Source: Actinomycetes bacterium
Lineage (GTDB): Bacteria; Actinomycetota; Acidimicrobiia; Acidimicrobiales; Acidimicrobiaceae
Assembly (NCBI GenBank): GCA_021819725.1
Contig: JAKAQR010000001.1
Location: forward strand, 62,001-126,000
Reading direction: 5' to 3'
Length of the DNA stretch: 64,000 bases
Shown: one piece after another, positions 27,891 to 35,861 of the stretch
Numbering within the stretch: the first letter of the stretch is position 1
Layout of the letters: each line of letters begins with the position of its first letter
Notes under the pieces: generated by a model
What the model saw: the letters and a program-made list of their open reading frames with translations, nothing else
The model's database searches: none
Told to the model about the DNA's origin: nothing
Made by a program: the position numbers and the translations under genes

Positions 27891-27910
27891 GGTAACGTGA
27901 TATCGTTACC
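27891..27910. promoter_or_regulatory. Perfect 7-bp dyad upstream of the MoxR operon
   Basis: GGTAACG (27891-27897) and CGTTACC (27904-27910) are separated by TGATAT. The dyad ends 32 bases before the first start codon of the six-gene MoxR-DUF58 operon, a position suited to an operator or a 5'-UTR hairpin. Confidence 0.5.
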
Positions 27911-27942
27911 ATAGGTCGTTTCGTGCTTACGAGGGAGAATCA

Positions 27943-28149
27943 ATGTCTGACGCGAATGAGTTGCGGTCCTTAACCTCGACCTATCAGGAACTAGCCGCGC
28001 GGGTGGAGAAGATCGAGCGCCAGCTGCTTGCCCACAAGCAGGAGTCTCCCGCGCAACCATTGCGCCAGGTTGGGGCGCACTCGCGAGCCATCCTCCGAGA
28101 GCTCGAAGAGGCAGTACGACGTCTCGAGCGCCATGAGGGAGGCCAATGA
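27943..28149 (+). CDS. Small coiled-coil protein, first gene of the MoxR operon
   Basis: 68 residues; ATG with GAGGGAG six bases upstream. Two heptad-rich helices (LRSLTSTYQELAARVEKIERQL and RAILRELEEAVRRLERHE) suggest a small cytoplasmic coiled-coil hairpin. Its stop overlaps the start of the DUF4129 gene (ATGA), so it is translationally coupled to it and may be an accessory subunit. No family recognised. Confidence 0.6.
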   Translation: MSDANELRSLTSTYQELAARVEKIERQLLAHKQESPAQPLRQVGAHSRAILRELEEAVRRLERHEGGQ

Positions 28150-29045
28150 CCTCATCCAAAGCACTTGGAAGGCGATGGGTCGCACTTGTTGTCGCCGCGA
28201 TACTCATTGTTGGTACGGGCGTCGAGGGCCTCACTGCTGGCAAGGCTGTGCACACAGGAGTCGATCACCGCGTCCTGCTGACCGCTCTCGTGCGTGCACT
28301 CATCAGTGCACTGATGGTTCTCTTCGTCGTCGGTGTGGGTCTGCTGGTCTTCGCGGCCTTGCGCCGAAACGCAGGACAAGGCACCCGCTGGTTCACCAGT
28401 CAACAGAGTCCCTTCACCTTCCCGCTGTGGTTGCGGATACTCATCGCCACTGGCGCAATCTTCTTCTTAGCCTTTCTCGGGTTCCTGTTCTATGCGCTCG
28501 CCCCGCGACGCAAGCATCGACAAGCATCGATCGAACGGCCCAGGGTGAGTGCAGGTCTCCATGCGAAGGGACCCGTACCGGTGCCCACTCACTTCAACTA
28601 CCTGCTTCCCATCGTTATCGGTCTCCTCATCTTGGTCGTGTTGAGTGCTGCTGGACTCCTGCGACAACGCGCACGACGCCGTAGCTATGCTGGTCGTGAA
28701 CACGCATTGACCCGCCAACCCGGTACCGGTGGACAACTTCGCCCAATCCAAGAGCTCGAAACCATCGAAGATCCCCGTGATCAGATCCTTGCCTGCTGGG
28801 GGTATGCGGAGTCTCGCCTCGCACAGATCGGCTTTACGCGCTTGCGCTATGAAACATCCATCGAATTTGTACGCAGGCTAGCGCCAAGCCTCCCATTTCC
28901 TCCGCTAGAGCTGCAAACACTGGCCAACCTGTTTGTGGAGGCGCGTTACTCGAATCATCGCGTCAGCCAGCGGGATGGACAACTCGCTTACACGCTCATC
29001 ACGCTTTTCGACGCCGCTTGTACGAGATCCACGACCTATGCGTAA
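28146..29045 (+). CDS. DUF4129 domain membrane protein
   Basis: 299 residues. Three hydrophobic segments (about 12-34, 48-75, 98-120) and a fourth at about 157-177 precede a cytoplasmic DUF4129 domain (about 205-295) with the typical IEDPRDQILACWGYAESRL, YETSIEFVRRLA and LFVEARYSNHRVS. DUF4129 is normally found at the end of transglutaminase-like membrane proteins or alone, in clusters with MoxR ATPase and DUF58 proteins, exactly as here. Probably a membrane component of a MoxR-dependent complex. Overlaps both neighbours by a few bases. Confidence 0.78.
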   Translation: MTSSKALGRRWVALVVAAILIVGTGVEGLTAGKAVHTGVDHRVLLTALVRALISALMVLFVVGVGLLVFAALRRNAGQGTRWFTSQQSPFTFPLWLRILIATGAIFFLAFLGFLFYALAPRRKHRQASIERPRVSAGLHAKGPVPVPTHFNYLLPIVIGLLILVVLSAAGLLRQRARRRSYAGREHALTRQPGTGGQLRPIQELETIEDPRDQILACWGYAESRLAQIGFTRLRYETSIEFVRRLAPSLPFPPLELQTLANLFVEARYSNHRVSQRDGQLAYTLITLFDAACTRSTTYA

Positions 29046-29493
29046 TCCAACCATCCTTGGTGTACTCGCTATCATCACCCTGGGGGCCGCTCTTGCCTTT
29101 TTCCATATCATCTCCACCCTGGTGGCGATCCAGGCCGTGCTCATCACGAGCAGCGTACTGCTTATTCTTGCCTCGCTGCCCCTCGAGGCCCGTGCCTGGT
29201 GGAGCTTGGGAAGCAGTCGGTCGCGGAACTTTGATCGCGCACTTGACCCTGACCCCATCGACATTTTGCTCGCCACCTATACCGTTGACACAGCCGCGGC
29301 ACAGAACTTGATCGCGATCTTGAATGACCTTCTCTTCGCAGCCGAACGTAGGTCAACCAGTAGCGAAATCACTAACCTGAGAACATCTCTCTCGGCGACA
29401 GGGAGTTCACAGGTCGACCGATCCCGTGCGCTCGATGACGATCTGCTACAGCGTGCGCTTTCACTACTGGAGGATAGTTGGAACCAGCAATAA
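29038..29493 (+). CDS. Membrane protein of the MoxR operon
   Basis: 151 residues from the ATG at 29038, inside the last codons of the DUF4129 gene (eight-base overlap); the frame is open further upstream but those codons overlap DUF4129 coding sequence. Two adjacent hydrophobic helices (about 5-50), then a charged cytoplasmic part with a leucine-rich helix (QNLIAILNDLLFAAERR) and LLQRALSLLEDSWNQQ at the end. No family recognised. It sits where such clusters often have another small membrane component. Confidence 0.6.
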   Translation: MRNPTILGVLAIITLGAALAFFHIISTLVAIQAVLITSSVLLILASLPLEARAWWSLGSSRSRNFDRALDPDPIDILLATYTVDTAAAQNLIAILNDLLFAAERRSTSSEITNLRTSLSATGSSQVDRSRALDDDLLQRALSLLEDSWNQQ

Positions 29494-30455
29494 CGAGATA
29501 TCACGCTACCATACGAGACATTATCAATGAGATGAATCATGCTATTCATGGAAAAGATAGTGTAGTGGAGCTGGTCGTTGCATCGGTGTTTGCCGGGGGC
29601 CATGTACTTTTAGAGGACGTGCCAGGCGTGGCGAAGACACTACTTGCGCGTAGCCTGGCGGGGACATTGGGTCTTGGTTTCGCACGCATTCAATTCACCC
29701 CAGATCTCCTGCCAAGTGATATCATTGGTCTGACTATTTGGGATGCTAAGAACCAGGAAATGCAGTTTCGGAAGGGACCAATATTTACCAATATATTGCT
29801 TGCTGACGAACTCAATCGTGCCTCGCCAAAGACCCAGTCAGCACTGCTCGAGGCGATGGCAGAGTCGCAAGTCACCGTCGATGGCGTCACCTACCCGCTA
29901 CCGGACCCTTTTATCGTGATCGCGACTCAGAACCCAATCGAGTTCGAAGGAACATACCCACTGCCAGAGGCCCAGGTCGATCGCTTCCTCGCCGCTACCA
30001 CAATCGGCTATCCCAGCCAGACCGATGAGGAGCAGATCGTGAACGATCACCTGCTAACCGGGCTGGCAAACACGTCGGTGCGACAGATCTTCGATAGCGA
30101 ACAGCTGCAAGAGGTTCGAGGAACACTGCCTAAGGTTTTTGTCTCGAACGCGATCGTCGCCTACATCGTCGCGCTCACGCGCTACACGCGTGATCGTTCG
30201 TCAGTCTCGTTAGGCGCGAGCCCACGAGGGGCCATCGCACTCGCCTTGCTCGCTCGAGCATCGGCTGCGGTAGCTGGTCGAGATTTTGTCACTCCAGAGG
30301 ATGTGAAGGCCATGGCGCTGCCCGCACTGGGCCATCGCATTCGACTAAGTCCCGAGGCGTGGATACGTGGCGTACGCCGAGAGAGCATCGTCAACGAAGC
30401 GGTGCAGGCGGTGCCGGCACCTGTCGCCCTCAACGAGGGTAGCAACCCACATTAA
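29478..30455 (+). CDS. MoxR-family AAA+ ATPase
   Basis: 325 residues from a TTG at 29478 with GGAGGA four bases upstream, overlapping the preceding gene by 16 bases. P-loop LLEDVPGVAKTLLAR (about 43-57), Walker B with sensor ILLADELNRASPKTQSALLEAM (about 108-129), sensor-1 VIATQNPIEFEGTYPLPEAQVDRF and a C-terminal lid. MoxR ATPases act as chaperones that mature or remodel VWA-domain partners, often the adjacent DUF58 protein. Cytoplasmic. The order MoxR then DUF58 is typical; the client complex here is unknown. Confidence 0.92.
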   Translation: MEPAITRYHATIRDIINEMNHAIHGKDSVVELVVASVFAGGHVLLEDVPGVAKTLLARSLAGTLGLGFARIQFTPDLLPSDIIGLTIWDAKNQEMQFRKGPIFTNILLADELNRASPKTQSALLEAMAESQVTVDGVTYPLPDPFIVIATQNPIEFEGTYPLPEAQVDRFLAATTIGYPSQTDEEQIVNDHLLTGLANTSVRQIFDSEQLQEVRGTLPKVFVSNAIVAYIVALTRYTRDRSSVSLGASPRGAIALALLARASAAVAGRDFVTPEDVKAMALPALGHRIRLSPEAWIRGVRRESIVNEAVQAVPAPVALNEGSNPH

Positions 30456-31633
30456 TGCAGCGTCGCTACACAGCTCGATTTGCACTGTTGTTGCTCGCTA
30501 CGTGGGTAACCCTTATCTTCGCAGTGATTGATGGCCCTGCCATCATCGTCATCGGTGCACCCCTCATGCTCCTGGTTGCCATCGGTTTATTGTGGCCGAG
30601 GACACCCTTCGGTGCTGTCAAACTCGAGGCTGGTGACTCTGCGATGTGTTTCGAGGGAGATGCGATGACGTTCCGGATCAACCTCGAGGCGCTTCGATCA
30701 CAGCGCTATCGGATCGAGCTGCGCAGCGGAGATCTTCTTTTGGGCGACGCTGAAGTCGCGTCTGAGTCGGCGATGATCACCGTCATCTTCCCCTGTTTTG
30801 GAAGCCATCACCTCGAGGCGAGTACCCTCGTGAGGGAGGGACCATTCGGACTCTTTGAGGATGTGGTGCACCCCGAGGTACCTGGTCCTATCAAAGTCTT
30901 TCCCGCTATCGAGGAGATCAGTCCGCTCTCTCGAGCCGTGGATGCACAGTTCGCCGTTGGCCGTCATCGCTCGAACAAGAAGACGCACGCCGGTCTCGAG
31001 TTTGTCGATGTTCGCCAGGCAGGTCCTGGCGACGTTCTGGCCGACGTCAACTGGAAGGCAACAGCCCGGACCGGCACGGTGTGGCTAAACCAGCGCAGCA
31101 GCGAGCTCCCGCTTGATCTCGTTATTTTCCTCGACACGTTTTCACCCGTGCAGTTAGCCAACCTCACCAAAGTAGCGTCCAACCTGGCCCGGGTGCATCT
31201 ACGTAACTACGATCGCGTGGGTCTTGTCGTCTTTGGTGGAACCATCGGTTGGATTCCTCCGGCCTCCGGTCGTTATCAGGAACGGTTGATCGCTGAGCGG
31301 CTCTTGCAGGTTCGTCCGTACGCGACTGCTGCTGACAAACGCATCGATCTCCTGCCACAAAACGCAATCCCTCGGTCAGCGGCGGTCGTAGTCCTCAGCA
31401 CGCTCCAAGATCGTCGAATGGTACAGGCAGTACGCGACCTGCGTTTTGCAGGGCATCCGCTGACGCTCGTCGGGCCCGTAGGATCGCAGACCACCGATGG
31501 CGACGACGCCGAACGACTAGGTGGCTTGATTCGCCGCCAGCTCCTCGAGGATATCACGCGGCTTGGTGTCAGCGTGGTGGACTTGGAGAACCCAACCCTC
31601 TCCCCCACTCCAGGACCCTCGCATGTCGACTAG
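30455..31633 (+). CDS. DUF58 domain protein
   Basis: 392 residues; ATG shares one base with the MoxR stop. Two membrane helices (about 7-48), a beta domain with REGPFGLFEDV, and the DUF58 signature FVDVRQAGPGDVLADVNW..TARTG..WLNQRSSE (about 183-220), followed by a von Willebrand A-like fold beginning LPLDLVIFLDTF. The metal-adhesion motif DxSxS is DTFSP, so only partly kept. Expected partner and substrate of the MoxR ATPase. Confidence 0.88.
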   Translation: MQRRYTARFALLLLATWVTLIFAVIDGPAIIVIGAPLMLLVAIGLLWPRTPFGAVKLEAGDSAMCFEGDAMTFRINLEALRSQRYRIELRSGDLLLGDAEVASESAMITVIFPCFGSHHLEASTLVREGPFGLFEDVVHPEVPGPIKVFPAIEEISPLSRAVDAQFAVGRHRSNKKTHAGLEFVDVRQAGPGDVLADVNWKATARTGTVWLNQRSSELPLDLVIFLDTFSPVQLANLTKVASNLARVHLRNYDRVGLVVFGGTIGWIPPASGRYQERLIAERLLQVRPYATAADKRIDLLPQNAIPRSAAVVVLSTLQDRRMVQAVRDLRFAGHPLTLVGPVGSQTTDGDDAERLGGLIRRQLLEDITRLGVSVVDLENPTLSPTPGPSHVD

Positions 31634-32126
31634 TTCGACGAGATACAGTGGTCTAGCCCTCATCGTCCTTGGGGTTGCGTTAGCCCTTGTCGTCGTGGCT
31701 CAGCGATCCACCGCGACGTGGTTCATCGGTGCAGTGACCATCCTGACAGCGGTGATCGGCACGACCCGGGGGAAGGAGGGTACCTCGCTCTTGGTCGCCA
31801 CCGGCCTAGTTGGCCCAATTGCGATGGTAGCCATCAGTCCGCCTCGCACGACAGCACACCTCCTCCTCCTGGTGCCCCTCGGCGTCTTCGACCTCATTGG
31901 CTTTCTTCTGGCTAGCTCACCGGAGCCCTTGCGTTCCACGTTGGGTCCCCTTGAGTGGAGCTTCCTTCTCGGCGCCAGCATCGTCTCCGCTCTCGTCGTG
32001 GTCGTCGCCTTGGTCACCCCGCTTACGAATCTTGTGGGTCACCTGATCTCAGGTATTCTCATCCTGGCAGTCCTTGTCATCCTGTACCGACTGGTTCCGG
32101 AGGCGAGACAGCACCCACCGCGCTGA
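31623..32126 (+). CDS. Membrane protein, last gene of the MoxR operon
   Basis: 167 residues from the ATG at 31623, overlapping the DUF58 stop by 11 bases. Six hydrophobic segments with very short loops and a polar C-terminal tail; no polar active-site pattern. No family recognised. Its coupling to the operon suggests a structural part of the same membrane complex. Converges on pyk with 53 bases between the stops; no clear terminator seen there. Confidence 0.65.
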   Translation: MSTSSTRYSGLALIVLGVALALVVVAQRSTATWFIGAVTILTAVIGTTRGKEGTSLLVATGLVGPIAMVAISPPRTTAHLLLLVPLGVFDLIGFLLASSPEPLRSTLGPLEWSFLLGASIVSALVVVVALVTPLTNLVGHLISGILILAVLVILYRLVPEARQHPPR

Positions 32127-32179
32127 GGTGCGCCTGACAAGTTCTCAGTGGCGACGTTCACTCAATCGGGGACGGTTGA

Positions 32180-33655
32180 TTAGTCATCTTGATAGCGATC
32201 GGTAATCGAGAGGAAACCCTCACCTACGATCTGGACCTTGATCAAGTTGGTCGTGCCGCGAACACCAAAGGGAATGCCGGCGACCAGCGCGCAGAGATCT
32301 CCGGATACGCACAGGTGGAGGTCGATGGCATTCTCAATCGCCTCCTGGATCATGACCTCCGTGCTTGGGGAACGGGGAATCACGACAGGAATCACACCGT
32401 AGCTGAGCGTCAAGGATCGCGCAGCGAAGCTATCCGGAGTTGCCCCCAGGATCGGTACGCTTGGGCGATACCGGGAGATCGTCCGAGCGGAGTGGCCAGA
32501 CTCCGTCACCGCGATCACCACCTTGAGCAGCAGATGCCGGCTCAGATCAGCGGCAGCGGAGCCAATCGCGTCGGCGGTTGAGTGGATCGTCCTGGTGGGA
32601 TGCGTGAGCAGCGTGAGGCTTTGGTCCGATACAATCCCCTCGGTGGCGCGGGCAATCCGGTCCATCTGCCCTACCGCATCGACAGGATAGGATCCAACCG
32701 CCGTCTCGGCGGAGAGCATGATCGCATCGGTTCCGTCGAGGATCGCATTGGCCACATCAGAGGCCTCAGCCCTCGTCGGGGTTGGAGCGCTAATCATCGA
32801 CTCAAGCATCTGTGTGGCGGTGATCACCATCTTGCCGCGAGCGTTGGCCATGTGGATGATGCGCTTCTGCTCGATCGGCACCTCCTCGACCGGGATCTCA
32901 ACGCCTAGATCACCTCTCGCCACCATGACCGCGTCGGCAACATCGATAATATCGCCGATATGTCCAAGGGCATCACGACGTTCGATCTTGGCGACCAGTC
33001 GTGGCGTGTTTTGGGTCGTAGCGTGTGATCGGATAAATTCACGAGCCAGCGTGAGATCTTGGGGGCCTCCCACAAATGATAACGCAAGAAAGTCGATAGC
33101 ATGCTCGAGGAGAAAACTGGCATCGGCAAAGTCCTTGTCGGTCATCGCAGGTATTGAGAGGTGCGAGTCGGGCAGGTTTACGCCTTTACGCATCGCGAGT
33201 GAGCCACCCTGGGTCACGAGTACGGAGACCCCTTCGTCGGAGATACCCTCGATGACACCACGAACTGCCCCGTCCGCAAAGGCGATGCTTTCGCCCACTG
33301 CGACCTCGCCCAAGACCCCGAGCGACGTAATGGTAAGTTTTTGGGGGACCTCCTCGGGTTCCCCCTCCGAAAGGATAAATTGATCCCCAGGCTTTACGAG
33401 ATGAAGACGCGCTGGCAACCCAGTGATCCGCAACTTCGGTCCGCAGAGGTCGCCGAGAATCCCGATGATCTGGCCAGTTCGTTTGGCCGCCTCGCGAACG
33501 TTCTCGATGGTAATGGTATGCTCGGCGTAGGTCCCATGGGACATGTTGACGCGGGCCACATTCATCCCGGCTTCGATAAGTGCTACAAGACTCTCAACAT
33601 CTTGAGAGGCGGGTCCGATACTGCAGACGATCTTCGTCCGCCGAGGTGCGTTCAT
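32180..33655 (-). CDS. pyk: Pyruvate kinase
   Basis: 491 residues from the ATG at 33655, with GGAG five bases upstream; a TTG one codon earlier is the alternative. Catalyses the last ATP-forming step of glycolysis from phosphoenolpyruvate. Seen: TKIVCSIGPAS, RVNMSHGTY, the catalytic-lysine region KIERRDALGHI, metal-binding VMVARGDLGVEIP and TATQMLESMI, then the regulatory C domain. Length matches bacterial Pyk. It is on the opposite strand to the preceding operon and has no co-directional close neighbour. Confidence 0.95.
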   Translation of the reverse strand: MNAPRRTKIVCSIGPASQDVESLVALIEAGMNVARVNMSHGTYAEHTITIENVREAAKRTGQIIGILGDLCGPKLRITGLPARLHLVKPGDQFILSEGEPEEVPQKLTITSLGVLGEVAVGESIAFADGAVRGVIEGISDEGVSVLVTQGGSLAMRKGVNLPDSHLSIPAMTDKDFADASFLLEHAIDFLALSFVGGPQDLTLAREFIRSHATTQNTPRLVAKIERRDALGHIGDIIDVADAVMVARGDLGVEIPVEEVPIEQKRIIHMANARGKMVITATQMLESMISAPTPTRAEASDVANAILDGTDAIMLSAETAVGSYPVDAVGQMDRIARATEGIVSDQSLTLLTHPTRTIHSTADAIGSAAADLSRHLLLKVVIAVTESGHSARTISRYRPSVPILGATPDSFAARSLTLSYGVIPVVIPRSPSTEVMIQEAIENAIDLHLCVSGDLCALVAGIPFGVRGTTNLIKVQIVGEGFLSITDRYQDD

Positions 33656-33803
33656 CAAGGCTCCAGTCGCATTTGCCTATCACCCTACTGCGCCTCTGGT
33701 CATAACGCGATGGGATACGCGTTCAATTCCTTGAATGAGCCTCAACAACCAGCCGCCGGTTTGCGACCCAGACCAGCCATGGCGCCAGAGAAGCTCTCCC
33801 CGA

Positions 33804-34334
33804 TCACGGAATCTCGTCGTCGGGGACCTGATTCTTGAGTGAACGAGCCAGCCGCAACAAAAAGCCACGAATGCTCGAGTCTGCCAGTCGATGAAAGACC
33901 GCTTGATCCATGAGCTGGCCAGGTCTCCCGAGCGGCGCGCGATAGGTGCCCTCGAGCCAGAGCTGGCTCATCTCAGCCTCCATGCGTGAGATCCCTAGCA
34001 TACCCTCAAAGGTCGGGAGCAGACGCGATCCCGAGACGGGTGCCCACGTGATGGGGAAGATCACGCTGTCTCTCGAACGTGACGGTGCGGCAAGGGTCAC
34101 CACCACGGAGGCACCAAAAATCCTCGCAGCTCGCAGCCCCATACGGGCCTGCACGGGGCTCTGGCTGAGGCGTGTTCCAGTGATCAACTCTCCAAGCCAG
34201 CTGTTGGGGTGTTGGGTCAGCTGCAGCGCTGCCATCTCCCAGTTCATATCGAGATCAACAAAATCTCGAACAAAACGGACTGGAGACTCGTCACCACTGA
34301 ACGCAGCGTCGCGATCTGCATACTCAACCATCAT
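33804..34334 (-). CDS. Hypothetical SRPBCC-like protein
   Basis: 176 residues, start at the first of two ATGs (34334). Contains VIFPITWAPVSGSRLLPTFEGMLGISRMEAEMSQLWLEGTYRAPLG, a strand-turn pattern like START/SRPBCC lipid-binding proteins, followed by a long C-terminal helix (QAVFHRLADSSIRGFLLRLARSL). No signal peptide. The ligand is unknown and the family call is tentative. Lies between pyk and the DMT transporter on the same strand. Confidence 0.55.
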   Translation of the reverse strand: MMVEYADRDAAFSGDESPVRFVRDFVDLDMNWEMAALQLTQHPNSWLGELITGTRLSQSPVQARMGLRAARIFGASVVVTLAAPSRSRDSVIFPITWAPVSGSRLLPTFEGMLGISRMEAEMSQLWLEGTYRAPLGRPGQLMDQAVFHRLADSSIRGFLLRLARSLKNQVPDDEIP

Positions 34335-34413
34335 GGACCTTCATCTTGTCCTTTATCGTAGGGAGAAGCACCGTCAAAGACCAACACCCACGCGCAGGTG
34401 TGACTTAAGTCCC

Positions 34414-35322
34414 TTAGGTAGAGGACTCTTGGGGGTACGTCGCCCCGCCTGGAGGAGTGATAGAGACAAGAACCATGGCCACTACGACGATTATACCGCC
34501 GATCCAGACGGCCAAACCCTCCCGTTGATGGAGTGCGATGAGGGCAACGAGGGCGGCGAAGACGGGCTCAAGGGAGTAGATCACCGATATCTCAATCGAG
34601 TTGAGCCAGCGCAAGGACCAGGTTTGGGCCATAAATCCGAGCGCTGAGGCACCAACACCGTTGATCGCGACGGTTGCCCAAGCCTCCTGGGACGCGTGCA
34701 GCGGCAACAGCCCCCCTCCTCCAGGTGCCATCGCCACCAAGGCGGCTAAGGCGGTGACGGTCGCCATCTGGAAAAGGGTAAAGCGGATGACAGCCGCTGT
34801 GGTGATACGGTAGTATTCAACGGCGACGAGTTGGAGGGCGAAGAAGAGCGCACAGGCCAGGAGGAGCGCAATGCCAAGGAGGCCCTCGTGTCCTTGGGGT
34901 CTTGCGAGTAGGTAGAGGCCGACCGCCGCGATCAGTGTTGCACCGAACTGGCGGCGGGTAAGACCCCGATGCAATACCAGCAGGATCAGCGGCACCAGTA
35001 CAACCGAGAGACCAGTCAGAAAGCCCGCTAACGATGCTGAAAGAAAGCGTTGCCCCTCCGTCTGTGTTAGGTAGCCACCAAACAGCAGAGACCCGGTGAG
35101 CAGCCCGCCCAAGAGTTCAGCGCGGTTCACGCCTTGCCAAAACGACCGACGGAGGCCAAAGCCCAACAGCAGGAAGAGGGAGGCTACCAAAAAGCGGAGG
35201 AACGTCAGCGTCGCCGCCCCCATCGAGTGGAGCGCGACTTGGTTGAGCGAGAAGGTCACACCCCACAGCGCGGTGACCGATACGAGGCCGAGGCGAGCTC
35301 GTCGGTGACGGGAATCGATCAT
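34414..35322 (-). CDS. DMT superfamily transporter (EamA)
   Basis: 302 residues with ten predicted membrane helices arranged as two EamA repeats; ALWGVTFSLNQVALHSM near the start and LEPVFAALVALIAL near the end are the typical repeat signatures. Such proteins export amino acids or other small metabolites with the proton gradient; the substrate cannot be told. ATG at 35322 with AGG nearby. Divergent from the PsiE-like gene across 44 bases, so the two share a promoter region. Confidence 0.85.
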   Translation of the reverse strand: MIDSRHRRARLGLVSVTALWGVTFSLNQVALHSMGAATLTFLRFLVASLFLLLGFGLRRSFWQGVNRAELLGGLLTGSLLFGGYLTQTEGQRFLSASLAGFLTGLSVVLVPLILLVLHRGLTRRQFGATLIAAVGLYLLARPQGHEGLLGIALLLACALFFALQLVAVEYYRITTAAVIRFTLFQMATVTALAALVAMAPGGGGLLPLHASQEAWATVAINGVGASALGFMAQTWSLRWLNSIEISVIYSLEPVFAALVALIALHQREGLAVWIGGIIVVVAMVLVSITPPGGATYPQESST

Positions 35323-35366
35323 CGCCGACCTAGGATCGCCAGTGGAGCAGATATGCTACCCTGCAC

Positions 35367-35861
35367 ATGAGTAACTCCCCCCTCAAATCATCGAAGCTGG
35401 CGAACTATATCTCTGGAACCGAGACGGTGTTTTATCTCATCGTAGCGTTGTTCCTAGCCCTCATGGCCGCGGCTGTTCTCTACCAAGCGGCCCATAGCTT
35501 CATTGACATCAATCTCGACGCCGACGTCACACGATCGCTCGTTGCCACGCTTAATGAGATCCTGTTTGTCATCATCCTACTAGAACTCATGAGTACCGTC
35601 TACAACCACCTCAAGCACGGTGGCTTTCAACTCCGACCCTTCCTCATCATCGGGATCGTCTCCTCTGTGCGGCGCATCCTGGTGCTCGGCGCCGAACTCT
35701 CGACGATCAATCACGCGTTAAATGCGCCAGAGTTTCACTCGGCCGTGACCGAACTCCTCGTCGAGACACTCGTCGTGTTGGCACTCACGGTGGCCCTCTA
35801 TCTTCACGCACTCACCAAGCGTAAGCAGGCAGCTCCTACAGACGCCGCTGATCCTCAGTAA
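35367..35861 (+). CDS. PsiE-like integral membrane protein
   Basis: 164 residues with four membrane helices (about 20-42, 60-80, 90-110, 123-145) and a polar tail. LVATLNEILFVIILLELMSTV and RPFLIIGIVSSVRRILVLG match the phosphate-starvation-inducible PsiE family, whose role is unknown. The last 26 bases overlap the 3' end of the convergent gcvPB gene. Confidence 0.75.
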   Translation: MSNSPLKSSKLANYISGTETVFYLIVALFLALMAAAVLYQAAHSFIDINLDADVTRSLVATLNEILFVIILLELMSTVYNHLKHGGFQLRPFLIIGIVSSVRRILVLGAELSTINHALNAPEFHSAVTELLVETLVVLALTVALYLHALTKRKQAAPTDAADPQ

